This document shows, in pieces, positions 15,091-23,833 of a stretch of DNA of 64,000 bases (its first letter is position 1; each line of letters begins with the position of its first letter). The stretch is from NCBI GenBank assembly GCA_028276405.1, contig JAPYWJ010000004.1, positions 1-64,000 on the forward strand, read 5' to 3'. Position numbers and translations under genes: made by a program. Source of the DNA: Hydrogenobacter sp. GTDB lineage: Bacteria > Aquificota > Aquificia > Aquificales > Aquificaceae. The notes beneath the pieces are model-generated. The model had not been told where the DNA came from. It ran no database searches and saw only the letters and a program-made list of their open reading frames with translations.

Positions 15091-17208
15091 TTACAGAAGT
15101 GATCTTATACTTTCTGGCGTCATGGGTAGGTTGTTTATTTGTATACCATAACCCCAAAGCAGTGCGTTTGCAACCGCTGGAGCTACGGGTGGTAGTGCCG
15201 GTTCTCCTACACCACCCATAGGTCCTTCACTTCTTACTATGTGAACCTCTACATGAGGGGCTTCTGACATAGTAAGGAGAGGATAGGTATCAAAATTTAG
15301 ACTAATGGGTCCATTCTTAGAAAAGCTAACCTTTTCCTTTGTTGCAGCACTCAAGCCCATTACCACAGCGCTTTCTACCTGAGAGATTAAAAGGTTTGGA
15401 TGTACTACTAAAGGTCCTATATCTATAGCGCACACTACTCGATGAACTCTTATTTGCCCTGAGTTCTTATCTAGGGAGACTTCAGCTACTTGGGCTACAT
15501 GACTGCCAAAGGAATAGTGGTAAGCAAGGCCCATAGCGTCTCCGTGTTTTGGTCTCTTACCCCAACCTGCCTTTTCCGCGGCTACTTGTATAACCTTCTG
15601 AGCTCTTTCGTGGTTTTTTAAGAGCTCTAATCTTAACTCCACTGGATCTCTGTTTCCTATCTTTGCTAGCCTATCTATGAAAGTTTCTAAGGTAAAAGCA
15701 TTATGAGTACTACCAACAGACCTCCAGAACCAAACGGGAATGGGGAGGTCAACCTTTACAAACTCTACATGTACATGGGGAATCTCATAAAACATATTCT
15801 CTATGCCTTCAACCGCTGCCTTGTCAACTTGGGAAGGTCTCCCTGCCCACTCAAAGACTGCAGGCACTGCTATTTTGTGATAAATAGCAATTACCCTTCC
15901 CTTTTCGTCTAATGCTCCTTCCAAATGCGTTGCGTTCATGGGTCTGTACCAGCCAGATTTCACATCATCTTCCCTTGTGTAGATAAGCTTTACGGGTTTT
16001 TTAATTCTTTTGGATATCTCAAGAGCTTCTTTTACAAACTCCACATTGGACTTTCTACCAAAACCTCCACCTAAGTAAGTGGTGTAAACTTCAATCTTAT
16101 CTTCTGGAAGCCCAGTGATCCTCTTGGCAGTCTGTAATGTCCATGTCTGAGCCTGAACAGGAGCGTATATGATACACCTGTCTTCTTTTACATCCACAAC
16201 GCATGCCATGGGTTCCATGGTAGCATGGTAAAGGTACGGGAGTAAGTATACTGCGGAGGTTTTTCTTTTAGCTTTTTCAAGTACTAAAATGGGGTCTCCA
16301 TCTTTTCTTGCCACTACTCCTTTCTTTTTTAGCATATCAAGGTAATACTGACTTAACCTTTCGTCATCAAAGCCTTCTAGGGGACTTTTTGTCCATGCTA
16401 CTCTTAGCTTTTCTCTCCCTTTTAGAGCACCTTCTACTGTTTTGGCACATACCGCTACACCGCTTGATATGGTAAAAACATCCAAAACGTCTTTCATTTG
16501 GCGAGCTTGTGAGTCATCTACACTTTGTGGTTTTGCACCAAAGTACGGGGGTCTTTCTACGACAGCATATACCATGTCCTTCCGCCTGACATCTATACCG
16601 AATATGGCTTTACCTTCTACTTTTTCCTCAGTGTCTATACGCGGGACACCTTTACCTATGTATAGGAACTCAGAAGGGTCCTTTAGTCTTACCTTTGTGG
16701 GAATGGGAAGTTTTAGCGCCTTTTCCCAAAGCTCACCATAGCTTGCTTTTTTGTTTGTATAGCTTACATAACCCATTTGGGCTTGCAGTTTTTCTTTTGG
16801 TACTTTCCATTCGCGTGATGCGCTCTCTAAGATCATCTCTTTCATAGATGCACCAAGGAGTCTTAAAAATTCGTACATGTTTCTTATGCTGGTGCTTCCA
16901 CCTGTTAGCTGTGATCCCATCTTCTTGTCTATGTAAGTATCTTTTGCAGGTGCTGGTTTTACTATAACCCTCCCCCAAGGAAAGTCCAGTTCATCAGCCA
17001 CTATCATGGACAAACCTGTATAAACACCTTGCCCCATCTCTGACTTGTTTATCAAAAGCACAAGATAGTTATCCTTTGTTATGCTTGCCCATAAGTGGGG
17101 TTTAATCTGTGGATTTTCGGAGGCTTTCACGAGCATAAATCCGTCAGGTAAAAGAGCAATACCTAAACCTAAACCGCTGAGTTTTAAAAGGTCCCTTCTA
17201 GTGATCAT
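15091..17208 (-). CDS. Molybdenum hydroxylase large subunit (IorB/aldehyde oxidase type), Tat-exported
   Basis: 705 residues binding molybdopterin cytosine dinucleotide in the xanthine oxidase family, closest in layout to isoquinoline 1-oxidoreductase beta. The start is ATG 17208, with GGAGGT six bases upstream and ATGA overlap with the small subunit; the longer frame is spurious. The N-terminus TRRDLLKLSGLGLGIALL is a Tat signal, so the enzyme acts in the periplasm. Visible motifs are GVYTGLSMIVADEL, TYLGGGFGRK, VWFWRSVGSTHNAF and the active-site GVGEPALPPVAPA (catalytic Glu). The FAD subunit of classical xanthine dehydrogenases is absent, so a membrane or cytochrome acceptor is likely. The physiological substrate cannot be told from sequence. 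Confidence 0.86.
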   Translation of the reverse strand: MITRRDLLKLSGLGLGIALLPDGFMLVKASENPQIKPHLWASITKDNYLVLLINKSEMGQGVYTGLSMIVADELDFPWGRVIVKPAPAKDTYIDKKMGSQLTGGSTSIRNMYEFLRLLGASMKEMILESASREWKVPKEKLQAQMGYVSYTNKKASYGELWEKALKLPIPTKVRLKDPSEFLYIGKGVPRIDTEEKVEGKAIFGIDVRRKDMVYAVVERPPYFGAKPQSVDDSQARQMKDVLDVFTISSGVAVCAKTVEGALKGREKLRVAWTKSPLEGFDDERLSQYYLDMLKKKGVVARKDGDPILVLEKAKRKTSAVYLLPYLYHATMEPMACVVDVKEDRCIIYAPVQAQTWTLQTAKRITGLPEDKIEVYTTYLGGGFGRKSNVEFVKEALEISKRIKKPVKLIYTREDDVKSGWYRPMNATHLEGALDEKGRVIAIYHKIAVPAVFEWAGRPSQVDKAAVEGIENMFYEIPHVHVEFVKVDLPIPVWFWRSVGSTHNAFTLETFIDRLAKIGNRDPVELRLELLKNHERAQKVIQVAAEKAGWGKRPKHGDAMGLAYHYSFGSHVAQVAEVSLDKNSGQIRVHRVVCAIDIGPLVVHPNLLISQVESAVVMGLSAATKEKVSFSKNGPISLNFDTYPLLTMSEAPHVEVHIVRSEGPMGGVGEPALPPVAPAVANALLWGYGIQINNLPMTPESIRSLL

Positions 17209-17663
17209 GCTTTTACCTCCATAAGCTTTTGGGCTCTCTGTATGGCTTTCAGTATCCTCCCATAAGTTCCACACCTACAGAGGTGAGAAGACATAACAGA
17301 GACTATCTCTTCTTTGCTTGCCTTTGGCTTTTTCTTAAGCAGTGCGTAAGCTTCAACTATCTGTCCCGGCTGGCAATAACCACACTGTGGCACATCAAGC
17401 TCTATCCATGCACGCTTTACGGGGTGATCAGATGGAATGCCTTCTATGGTAATTATCCTTTTGCCCTTTACAGAACCTACAGGGGTTATACAGGATCGTG
17501 TAGGATTTTCTTCCACGAGGACGGTACAAGCACCGCATATACCCTTTCCGCAGCCAAATTTGGTGCCAGTAAAGCCTATGTGCTCCCTTATTACCCACAA
17601 AAGGGGTGTATCTTCCTCTGCGTTTACTTTATAGCGTCTTCCGTTTAGATAAAGCTCAACCAT
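17205..17663 (-). CDS. Molybdenum hydroxylase 2Fe-2S subunit (IorA/CoxS type)
   Basis: 152 residues carrying two [2Fe-2S] clusters. The N-terminal plant-ferredoxin type uses Cys in GCGKGICGACTVLV plus a later SC; the C-terminal helical type uses CGYCQPGQI and SHLCRCGTYGRI, both canonical for the family. It transfers electrons from the molybdenum site of the large subunit. It has no signal peptide and probably travels with the Tat substrate. It starts 12 bp after namA and overlaps the large subunit by 4 bp. Confidence 0.93.
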   Translation of the reverse strand: MVELYLNGRRYKVNAEEDTPLLWVIREHIGFTGTKFGCGKGICGACTVLVEENPTRSCITPVGSVKGKRIITIEGIPSDHPVKRAWIELDVPQCGYCQPGQIVEAYALLKKKPKASKEEIVSVMSSHLCRCGTYGRILKAIQRAQKLMEVKA

Positions 17664-17674
17664 GCTTCACCTCC

Positions 17675-18730
17675 TTAGAGCCATGCTCTTATATACTGCC
17701 TTGGTACTTCAGGCTTTAGTCCTTTGCTTTTTGCCCACCTTATGGGTAGGTAAGGATCTCTCAAAAACTCCCGTGCCATGGCAACAAGATCTGCCCTTGA
17801 GTTTCCTATTATGTCCTCCGCTTGCTCGTAAGTGGTTATGAGTCCTACGCTCATGGTTTTTATGCCTACCTCCTTTTTTATTCTTTCTGCATAGGGTACC
17901 TGAAAGCTCGCATACGCATTAACTTTCTCTTCTTCAACTATACCACCCGAAGAGCAGTCTATAACATCACAACCCTCCTCTTTCAACGCTCTTGCTAGAT
18001 GGATACTATCTTCTAATGTCCAACCGCCTTCTACATAATCAACGCAGGAAAGTCTCACAAAAAGAGGCACGCTGTCGGGAATTACTTTTCTTACTGTTCG
18101 TACCACTTCTATTAAAAACCTCTCCCGGTTTTCCAGGCTACCACCGTACTTATCAGTCCTTTTATTAGAGATGGGGGATAAAAACTCGTGAAGAAGGTAT
18201 CCGTGTGCAGAATGTATTTCTATTACATCAAAGCCTGCGTTAACCGCTCTTTTTGCGCCTTCTGCAAAAGCTTTCTGAACCGCTTGTATATCTTCGTGAT
18301 CCATTCCCTTAGGAACAAGCCAGTCTTTTCCGTAGGGGATTGGGCTGGGTGCTATTGCGTGCTTTGAGCCTTTTATCTTTGTCTTTTCTCTTTCCCAAGG
18401 TGCATAGTCCTCTGCCTTTCTTCCTGCATGAGCAAGCTGTATACCCACCTTGGCTCCAAAAGAGTGGCAAAAATCCACGATCCTTTTTAGAGCTTCCATG
18501 TGTTCATTTTTCCATATGCCAAGGTCCAACGGAGAGATTCTTCCCCTTGGTTCTACAGCCGTAGCTTCAGTGAATATAAGCCCTGCACCGCCTACTGCTC
18601 TTGAACCAAGATGAACTAAATGCCAATCGTTAGCAAAACCATCTTCTGAAGAATACATGCACATGGGAGAGACCACTATCCTGTTTTTTAAGGTGATTCC
18701 ACGAATTTTAAGGCTTGAAAACACAGTCAT
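17675..18730 (-). CDS. namA: Old yellow enzyme family NADPH dehydrogenase (YqjM/NamA type)
   Basis: 351-residue FMN-dependent ene-reductase, first gene of the minus-strand redox operon. Signatures: LKNRIVVSPMCMYS (the Cys that tunes FMN in YqjM), IQLAHAGRKAE (substrate His and FMN site), IEIHSAHGYLLHEFLSP with SNKRTDKYGGSLENR, and the C-terminal MAREFLRDP. The start is placed at the internal ATG 18730, because the upstream ATG (18739) lies in the -10 box TAAAAT (18738-18743). With -35 TTGACA at 18760-18765, transcription should begin at or next to 18730, a leaderless mRNA. These enzymes reduce activated C=C bonds in enals, enones, quinones and nitro compounds. Confidence 0.92.
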   Translation of the reverse strand: MTVFSSLKIRGITLKNRIVVSPMCMYSSEDGFANDWHLVHLGSRAVGGAGLIFTEATAVEPRGRISPLDLGIWKNEHMEALKRIVDFCHSFGAKVGIQLAHAGRKAEDYAPWEREKTKIKGSKHAIAPSPIPYGKDWLVPKGMDHEDIQAVQKAFAEGAKRAVNAGFDVIEIHSAHGYLLHEFLSPISNKRTDKYGGSLENRERFLIEVVRTVRKVIPDSVPLFVRLSCVDYVEGGWTLEDSIHLARALKEEGCDVIDCSSGGIVEEEKVNAYASFQVPYAERIKKEVGIKTMSVGLITTYEQAEDIIGNSRADLVAMAREFLRDPYLPIRWAKSKGLKPEVPRQYIRAWL

Positions 18731-18737
18731 AACCAAC

Positions 18738-18793
18738 ATTTTACCAAGAAAGGATTTCCTGTCAAGTACTTACAGTTTTGTGATATACTTACA
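18738..18793. promoter_or_regulatory. Shared divergent promoter namA/hxlR with paired TACTTACA sites
   Basis: Minus strand: TTGACA (18760-18765), 16-bp spacer, TAAAAT (18738-18743) for namA. Plus strand: TATACT (18784-18789) is the likely -10 of the regulator, with no good -35. Two direct copies of TACTTACA (18767-18774 and 18786-18793) start 19 bp apart. One abuts the namA -35 and the other covers the hxlR -10, so a protein binding both could control both directions. Operator function is inference. Confidence 0.6.
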
Positions 18794-18817
18794 AAAAAGG
18801 AACTAAAGGAGGTGTTC

Positions 18818-19165
18818 ATGAAAGAATGTCCCATAGAGCTAACATTGAACGTCATAGGTGGTAAGTGGAAGTTTCTTATCATAAAAGAGCTTTTGGATGG
18901 ACCCAAAAGGTTTTCACAGCTTCAAAAATCTATAAAAGGCATAACTCAAAGAATGCTAACAAAACAGCTCAGAGAACTTGAGCGTGATGGTATAGTAAAT
19001 AGGATACTCTATCCCCAAGTTCCACCAAAAGTAGAGTATACCTTAACACCTGTGGGCAAAGAACTCAAAAGCGTGTTGTCATCTTTACATAACTGGGGAT
19101 TGATCTACATGCAAGAAAATGGACACAGCGTAAGCTCAAGTTGTGAAACCCAGTGGCTTAAATAA
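18818..19165 (+). CDS. HxlR-family winged-helix transcriptional regulator
   Basis: 115 residues with the HxlR/DUF24 layout: CPIELTLNVIGGKWKFLIIKEL, a recognition helix in GITQRMLTKQLRELERDGIV and the wing around VPPKVEYTLTPVGKEL. The N-terminal Cys just before PIE is the position that senses thiol-reactive electrophiles in YodB/HypR relatives; two more cysteines lie near the start and end. The start is ATG 18818 (AGGAGG five bases upstream), not the upstream GTG, which is part of the Shine-Dalgarno region. It diverges from the OYE-molybdenum hydroxylase operon and probably regulates it. Confidence 0.9.
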   Translation: MKECPIELTLNVIGGKWKFLIIKELLDGPKRFSQLQKSIKGITQRMLTKQLRELERDGIVNRILYPQVPPKVEYTLTPVGKELKSVLSSLHNWGLIYMQENGHSVSSSCETQWLK

Positions 19166-19411
19166 TTAATCGTCCCAATCTCTCCAATGCTTCCAGTGTT
19201 TGTGTTTGTGGATGATGATCACCCTTTCCACCGGCATGTAGTAAACGGGAGGGGGATAATATGGGCGGTACACTGCAGGCCTTTCTACATAAACTATCCT
19301 TTCTGGGCAATGGTGAGGGACGCCTAAATTTACACCTAAGGAGAAGAACACTCTGTCGTGTGCTAAGGATACACCTGAAACCAAAAGAAAAGCCACAATG
19401 AGCTTTCTCAT
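19166..19411 (-). CDS. Small exported His/Tyr/Pro-rich protein
   Basis: 81 residues: signal peptide MRKLIVAFLLVSGVSLA, then a short mature part with PYYPPPVYYMPVERV and a C-terminal run IIIHKHKHWKHWRDWDD. The histidines and acidic end could bind metal (inference). AGGAGGT lies upstream of the ATG, supporting a real gene. Its stop directly abuts the convergent hxlR stop. I do not recognise a named family; similar short exported Pro/Tyr-rich proteins are common in Gram-negative thermophiles. Confidence 0.7.
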   Translation of the reverse strand: MRKLIVAFLLVSGVSLAHDRVFFSLGVNLGVPHHCPERIVYVERPAVYRPYYPPPVYYMPVERVIIIHKHKHWKHWRDWDD

Positions 19412-19499
19412 GATGGCACCTCCTATTCTTAAATTTAGAGATTTTTTTATGAACCAAAAATGAAAAGAGATGTTTTGATATGTTATATTTTAAAAGGGT

Positions 19500-20927
19500 A
19501 TGTTTAGGAAAGTTTTGATAGCAAACAGGGGCGAAGTAGCACTTAGGATCATAAGAGCTTGTAAAGAGTTAGGTATAAAAACCGTTGCTATTTACTCAGA
19601 AGCGGATGCAAGATCTCTTTATGTAAAAAAGGCAGATGAGTCTTACCTTATACCTGGAGATCCCATATGGGCTTATTTGGATTATGTAAGAATAGTGGAC
19701 CTTGCCAAATCTGTAGGTGCAGATGCTATACATCCTGGTTATGGTTTTCTGGCAGAAAATGCTGATTTTGCAAGATTTTGCCAAAGGAGGGGTATAACCT
19801 TCATAGGACCTAAGCCAGAACATATAGAGATCTTCGGGGATAAGGTTAAAGCCAAAAGTATGATGAAAAAGCTGGGCATTCCTACTGTTCCTGGTGTAGA
19901 CCAACCTTTGAAAGACCCTACAGATGCACTCCACTATGCTAAGGAGATAGGTTTTCCAGTCATACTAAAATCTGCCTACGGTGGGGGAGGTAGAGGTATG
20001 AGGGTAGTAAAAAAAGAAGAAGAAATGCTACCCCTTTTTGAATCCGCTTACAGAGAAGCAGAAACCTTCTTTGGTAAAGGAGACCTTTTTATAGAGAAGT
20101 ATTTGGAAAATCCCAAGCACATAGAGGTTCAAATTATAGGCGATAAATACGGCAATGTTATACACTTGGGAGAGAGAGACTGCTCTATACAAAGAAAGCA
20201 TCAGAAGATCATAGAGGTAACTCCATGCCCTGTTTTACCAAAAGATATGAGAAGTAAAATGCTTGGACTTAGTGTGCGTGCCATGATGCAGGTAGGGTAC
20301 GAAAGTGCGGGTACTCTTGAATTTCTCGTGGACCTTCAGAAGGGAGAGTTTTACTTCATAGAAATGAACACAAGGCTACAAGTGGAGCATACCATAACAG
20401 AAATGATCTCAGGCGTTGATATAGTGGAGCATATGATAAGGGTTGCCTATGGAGAGCCTCTACCCTTTACTCAAAGTGATATAACTTTTAGAGGATACGC
20501 TATAGAGTTCAGAATAAATGCAGAAGACCCCAGAAGGAACTTTGCACCAACGCCGGGCAAGATCACAGCCTATTACTCACCGGGTGGTCCAGGCGTTAGG
20601 ATGGATGCTGGAGTTTACAAAGATTTTGTCATTCCACCTTACTACGATTCTATGATAGCCAAGCTGAGCGTGTGGGCTCTCACATGGGATAGAGTTATAG
20701 CAAGAGCGAGAAGATCCATAGATGAGTTTATAGTCAGAGGGGTGCCTACTAACATACCTCTTCACAGAGAGATAGTAAGGGATGAGGACTTTATAAAAGG
20801 ACACTTTGGCATAAGATTTCTTGAAGAAAAACTACCCACATACGATTTTGAGATAGAAGATCAGAAAAACCCAGAAGACATAACCTTAGCCATATCTGCC
20901 GCTATAGCTTCTTATTACGGATTGTAA
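19500..20927 (+). CDS. Biotin carboxylase subunit (AccC / PycA / CfiB type)
   Basis: 475-residue ATP-grasp enzyme that carboxylates biotin on a carrier protein. Domains: MFRKVLIANRGEVALRIIRACKELG at the N-terminus, the Gly-rich ATP lid SAYGGGGRGMR, the active-site ERDCSIQRKHQK, FIEMNTRLQVEHTITE with the catalytic Glu/Arg, and a C-terminal lobe to 475. There is no biotinyl domain. In Aquificales such subunits serve acetyl-CoA, pyruvate or 2-oxoglutarate carboxylase, the last two feeding the reductive TCA cycle. No carrier or carboxyltransferase gene is adjacent, so the acceptor is undecided. It ends 13 bp into the convergent lipoprotein gene. Confidence 0.9.
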   Translation: MFRKVLIANRGEVALRIIRACKELGIKTVAIYSEADARSLYVKKADESYLIPGDPIWAYLDYVRIVDLAKSVGADAIHPGYGFLAENADFARFCQRRGITFIGPKPEHIEIFGDKVKAKSMMKKLGIPTVPGVDQPLKDPTDALHYAKEIGFPVILKSAYGGGGRGMRVVKKEEEMLPLFESAYREAETFFGKGDLFIEKYLENPKHIEVQIIGDKYGNVIHLGERDCSIQRKHQKIIEVTPCPVLPKDMRSKMLGLSVRAMMQVGYESAGTLEFLVDLQKGEFYFIEMNTRLQVEHTITEMISGVDIVEHMIRVAYGEPLPFTQSDITFRGYAIEFRINAEDPRRNFAPTPGKITAYYSPGGPGVRMDAGVYKDFVIPPYYDSMIAKLSVWALTWDRVIARARRSIDEFIVRGVPTNIPLHREIVRDEDFIKGHFGIRFLEEKLPTYDFEIEDQKNPEDITLAISAAIASYYGL

Positions 20928-21664
20928 GTGATGCTTACACCAGGGCTTTCAAACCCTAGCTTGTTTCTCACTTTAACCGTATAAGTGGTTTTTTCTTTGG
21001 GCGCAGTATCTTGGTACATATAAGCTTGTGTGGTTTCTACCAGTTTACCGTTTTTATACACTACAAACTCACTAAACAGCTCATCGGGAGTGTAGGACCA
21101 AAATATGTATAGCTTGCCAGACACTTCTTGATAACCAAGCCTTTGAACATCCTCCACAGGTGGTGGGGGTTTGGGAGCTATACAGAGCTCGTAAGGTTGA
21201 CTTTCTCGCTGATCCTTTTCACCTGTTATGGCGTAGCATCTTTCACGATAATCCCTGAATATCGTATACTGCTCTTTGAACTGCACTCCTTCAGACGGGT
21301 TTAGTCTACTGTCTAAAACAGGGTAAATCCTGTAGGAAGGAAAACCTTCTGCTAACACCAAGACGCTATCTTGGCTTTCCCTAACATAAACTACTGGTTT
21401 TGTTTCTAAGGCTTTCTTCACACAGAACTCCTCGGTGCGCCCTGCAAGTCTTTTAACCTTAAAGCAAAAGGCGGAACTTTGCTCTCTTACAAACCACTCT
21501 CCCACCTTTTCAAAACCTTCTACCTGAATTTCACCTTGCAAAGACCGTACATAAGCCTTATTTCCTATTCTTTTTACCTCAACTACGGGCAGTGCAAGAG
21601 GCTGAGGATTAGTCTTTACACCACACGAAAGGAGAAGTAAAGGCAACAAGAAAAGGTAGAGCAT
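20915..21664 (-). CDS. Predicted lipoprotein with a C-terminal Fn3-like domain
   Basis: 249 residues beginning with a lipoprotein signal (MLYLFLLPLLLLSCG; lipidated Cys14). The middle holds beta-rich sequence with several cysteines. The last 85 residues (DVQRLGYQEVSGKLYIFWSY... to YTVKVRNKLGFES) resemble a fibronectin type III fold with a 'YTVxVxNxxG' strand. This suggests an outer-membrane or periplasmic lipoprotein with an adhesive or scaffolding role; no specific family recognised. It follows the rhodanese gene by 9 bp on the same strand. Confidence 0.65.
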   Translation of the reverse strand: MLYLFLLPLLLLSCGVKTNPQPLALPVVEVKRIGNKAYVRSLQGEIQVEGFEKVGEWFVREQSSAFCFKVKRLAGRTEEFCVKKALETKPVVYVRESQDSVLVLAEGFPSYRIYPVLDSRLNPSEGVQFKEQYTIFRDYRERCYAITGEKDQRESQPYELCIAPKPPPPVEDVQRLGYQEVSGKLYIFWSYTPDELFSEFVVYKNGKLVETTQAYMYQDTAPKEKTTYTVKVRNKLGFESPGVSITYNP

Positions 21665-21673
21665 TTAAACATA

Positions 21674-21991
21674 TTAACCCATACCGCTTTCCTTTTCGTA
21701 GGGCCAAAGCAGGATGCCTCCAGCTAAGTTGTACGCTTCGTACCCCATGTGTCTTAGAAAGTAGGTAGCAAAAGCGCTTCTTTCACCACTTCTGCAGTAA
21801 ACTATGTACTTTTTGTCCTTGGGAAGGTCACGATAAGCGTAGCGAAGCTCGTCCAAGGGTATGAGCTTAGAGTTGGGTATTCTGATCTGTGCATGTTCTT
21901 GAGGTGTCCTAACATCAAGCAGTACCACTTCTTTATCCTCTTGGAGCATCCTCTTTACTTCTTCGGAAGAAACTTCAGGAACTTGAAACAT
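21674..21991 (-). CDS. Single-domain rhodanese-like protein
   Basis: 105 residues with LLDVRTPQEHAQIRIPNS and the active-site loop YCRSGERSAFAT, whose Cys carries a persulfide in rhodaneses, and the C-terminal NLAGGILLWPYE. The start is ATG 21991 with AGGAGG upstream; the longer frame begins in AT-rich non-coding DNA. No signal peptide, so cytoplasmic. In sulfur-oxidising Aquificales such proteins move sulfane sulfur; the partner is unknown. Confidence 0.9.
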   Translation of the reverse strand: MFQVPEVSSEEVKRMLQEDKEVVLLDVRTPQEHAQIRIPNSKLIPLDELRYAYRDLPKDKKYIVYCRSGERSAFATYFLRHMGYEAYNLAGGILLWPYEKESGMG

Positions 21992-22096
21992 GCAAAACCT
22001 CCTACACAATATAATTATATACATAAACTCTTATAAACCACATTTACTACCCCCCTTTGCAAAAGCATCTTATAATATCCTTATGGAGGAACCAAC

Positions 22097-22954
22097 ATGC
22101 AAAGGGTTATACTTATTCTTGCCATAGTATTTACTTACATAGTTATGGTATGGGGGGGAATGGTAAGATCATCAGATTCGGGGCTTGCCTGTCCCAGCTG
22201 GCCTTTGTGTTATGGGAACTTTGAACCCCCCAAGGATACAGCAGCAAAACTTGAGATGGGACACAGAACAGTCAGTAGTCTTGCTGGTCTTTTCACACTG
22301 CTAGGCTTTGTATATGTTTGGAGAAGAGAAAAAGGTACTTCTAGACTTACCTCCGGTTTAGCTCTACTTTTTACCCTCAGTGCGGCGCTCACGGGCATGA
22401 AGATGATAAAGGGTGAAACACCTCATCTTAAGTATCTTTCCCACATGCTTTTAGAATCCATGCACATATACGAATCCATGATAATACTGGGTTTTTTGGT
22501 GCTTACCTACAGGCTTATTTACAAAGAGGGTAGTCAGGAAGGTGTACCTTTGTATGCTTATGCATTTGCCCTTGCTACCATGATAACTGGTGTGCTGGTA
22601 AGGTATACAGCTTCCGGTGAAGCATGCGGACACGAATGGCCTACATGTAACGGAAGTCTTGTACCAGAATTCACTAATTGGAAAGTGACCCTTCAGTTCA
22701 TACACAGAAACTTAGCTTATGTTACATGGATTGCCTTTTTACTTGCCCTCGTGTCCAACTTTAGCAGAACTACCCTTCTGGCTTTTGTCTTCATAAACTT
22801 ACAGTTTTTGTTTGCCATATCTATGGTGCTTACTGGATTTTTCCTACCCTTGAGCTTTATGGACACAGCTATGGGATTCTTCTTGTTTGCTTGGCTAACT
22901 TACCATGTGCAGGTAAAACCCACAATAAATCCAAAGGTTAGAGAGGCATGGTAG
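22097..22954 (+). CDS. ctaA: Heme A synthase (CtaA/Cox15)
   Basis: 285-residue membrane protein converting heme O to heme A for aa3/ba3-type oxidases. It has eight predicted membrane segments in two four-helix halves. Conserved features: GGMVRSSDSGLACPSWPLCYG (Cys pair loop), the heme-ligand His in MGHRTVSS, HMLLESMHIYESM, the second-half counterpart VRYTASGEACGHEWPTC and QFIHRNLAYV. TATAAT and GGAGG precede the ATG. It overlaps ctaB by 7 bp. Confidence 0.93.
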   Translation: MQRVILILAIVFTYIVMVWGGMVRSSDSGLACPSWPLCYGNFEPPKDTAAKLEMGHRTVSSLAGLFTLLGFVYVWRREKGTSRLTSGLALLFTLSAALTGMKMIKGETPHLKYLSHMLLESMHIYESMIILGFLVLTYRLIYKEGSQEGVPLYAYAFALATMITGVLVRYTASGEACGHEWPTCNGSLVPEFTNWKVTLQFIHRNLAYVTWIAFLLALVSNFSRTTLLAFVFINLQFLFAISMVLTGFFLPLSFMDTAMGFFLFAWLTYHVQVKPTINPKVREAW

Positions 22955-23829
22955 TCAAAACGGTAATGGCATACAGAAGCGTAGTTAGAGATTATATCCT
23001 CCTTACAAAGCCGGGTATAGTATTGCTTGTGCTTATAACTTGCCTAACAGGTATGTACCTTGCAGAAAAAGGCTTTCCAGATCCGTGGCTCGTTTTTTGG
23101 TCTTTGCTGGGCACTGGGCTCGCCTCTGCGGGTTCTGCCGTTTTCAACCAGTTTTTTGACAGGGACATAGATGCCATCATGTCAAGGACAAAGAGCAGAC
23201 CTCTACCTTCTGGTAATATTAGTCCTTTAAGCGCCCTGATCTTTGGCTCTGTTCTTCTTATTGCATCCTTTTACATAATGGCTGTCTTTGTAAACCCTGT
23301 TGCTACTTTCTTTACCCTGATGGCATCTTTTTTCTATGTGGTGGTTTATACCCTTGCTCTTAAAAGGAAAAGCCCTCTGGCTACCGAGATAGGAGGTATT
23401 TCTGGTGCTCTTCCTCCCGTTATAGGTTATACGGCGGTCACTGGAAAGTTTGGGATAGAGCCTTTCATACTCTTTTTGATTATGTTTGTGTGGCAACCTC
23501 CACACTTCTGGGTGCTTGCAGTAAAGTACGCCGAAGATTATAAAAAGGCTGGTGTGCCTACACTTCCCGTGGTGAAAGGTGTATTCCAAACAAAAGTAAG
23601 GACACTCTTCTATACCGCAATGCTGTTTCCTCTGAGCTTGCTACCTACACTTTATGGTATGGCGGGTAAGGTTTACTTTTTCACCGCTTTTGTTCTGAGC
23701 TTTATATACCTCATTTTAACGTTAAAATTTTTCTTCTCAAGGAGTTCTAAGGGTATGTTTCTTTTCTTTTACTCTATAATATATCTTGCTCTTCTTTTCT
23801 CTGTGATGGTTTTTGACATGACAAGGTGA
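22948..23829 (+). CDS. ctaB: Protoheme IX farnesyltransferase (heme O synthase)
   Basis: 293-residue UbiA-type prenyltransferase adding a farnesyl group to heme B. The two Asp-rich motifs are present: NQFFDRDIDAIMSRTKSRPLP and YAEDYKKAGVPTLPVV, with a conserved PPHFWVLA before the second. About nine membrane helices. The order ctaA-ctaB followed by an oxidase-like gene is the usual heme A operon logic. ATG 22948 lies inside the end of ctaA; a second ATG seven codons on is possible. Confidence 0.95.
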   Translation: MVVKTVMAYRSVVRDYILLTKPGIVLLVLITCLTGMYLAEKGFPDPWLVFWSLLGTGLASAGSAVFNQFFDRDIDAIMSRTKSRPLPSGNISPLSALIFGSVLLIASFYIMAVFVNPVATFFTLMASFFYVVVYTLALKRKSPLATEIGGISGALPPVIGYTAVTGKFGIEPFILFLIMFVWQPPHFWVLAVKYAEDYKKAGVPTLPVVKGVFQTKVRTLFYTAMLFPLSLLPTLYGMAGKVYFFTAFVLSFIYLILTLKFFFSRSSKGMFLFFYSIIYLALLFSVMVFDMTR

Positions 23830-23833
23830 TGAC

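Noticed and set aside
17208-17274. Longer N-terminus for the molybdenum hydroxylase
   Set aside because: It would read through the small-subunit gene and bury the Tat signal; the internal ATG has GGAGGT and the ATGA overlap.
19158-19457. 99-codon frame overlapping the small exported protein
   Set aside because: Same strand, another frame, with no signal peptide or Shine-Dalgarno; the 81-codon frame has both.
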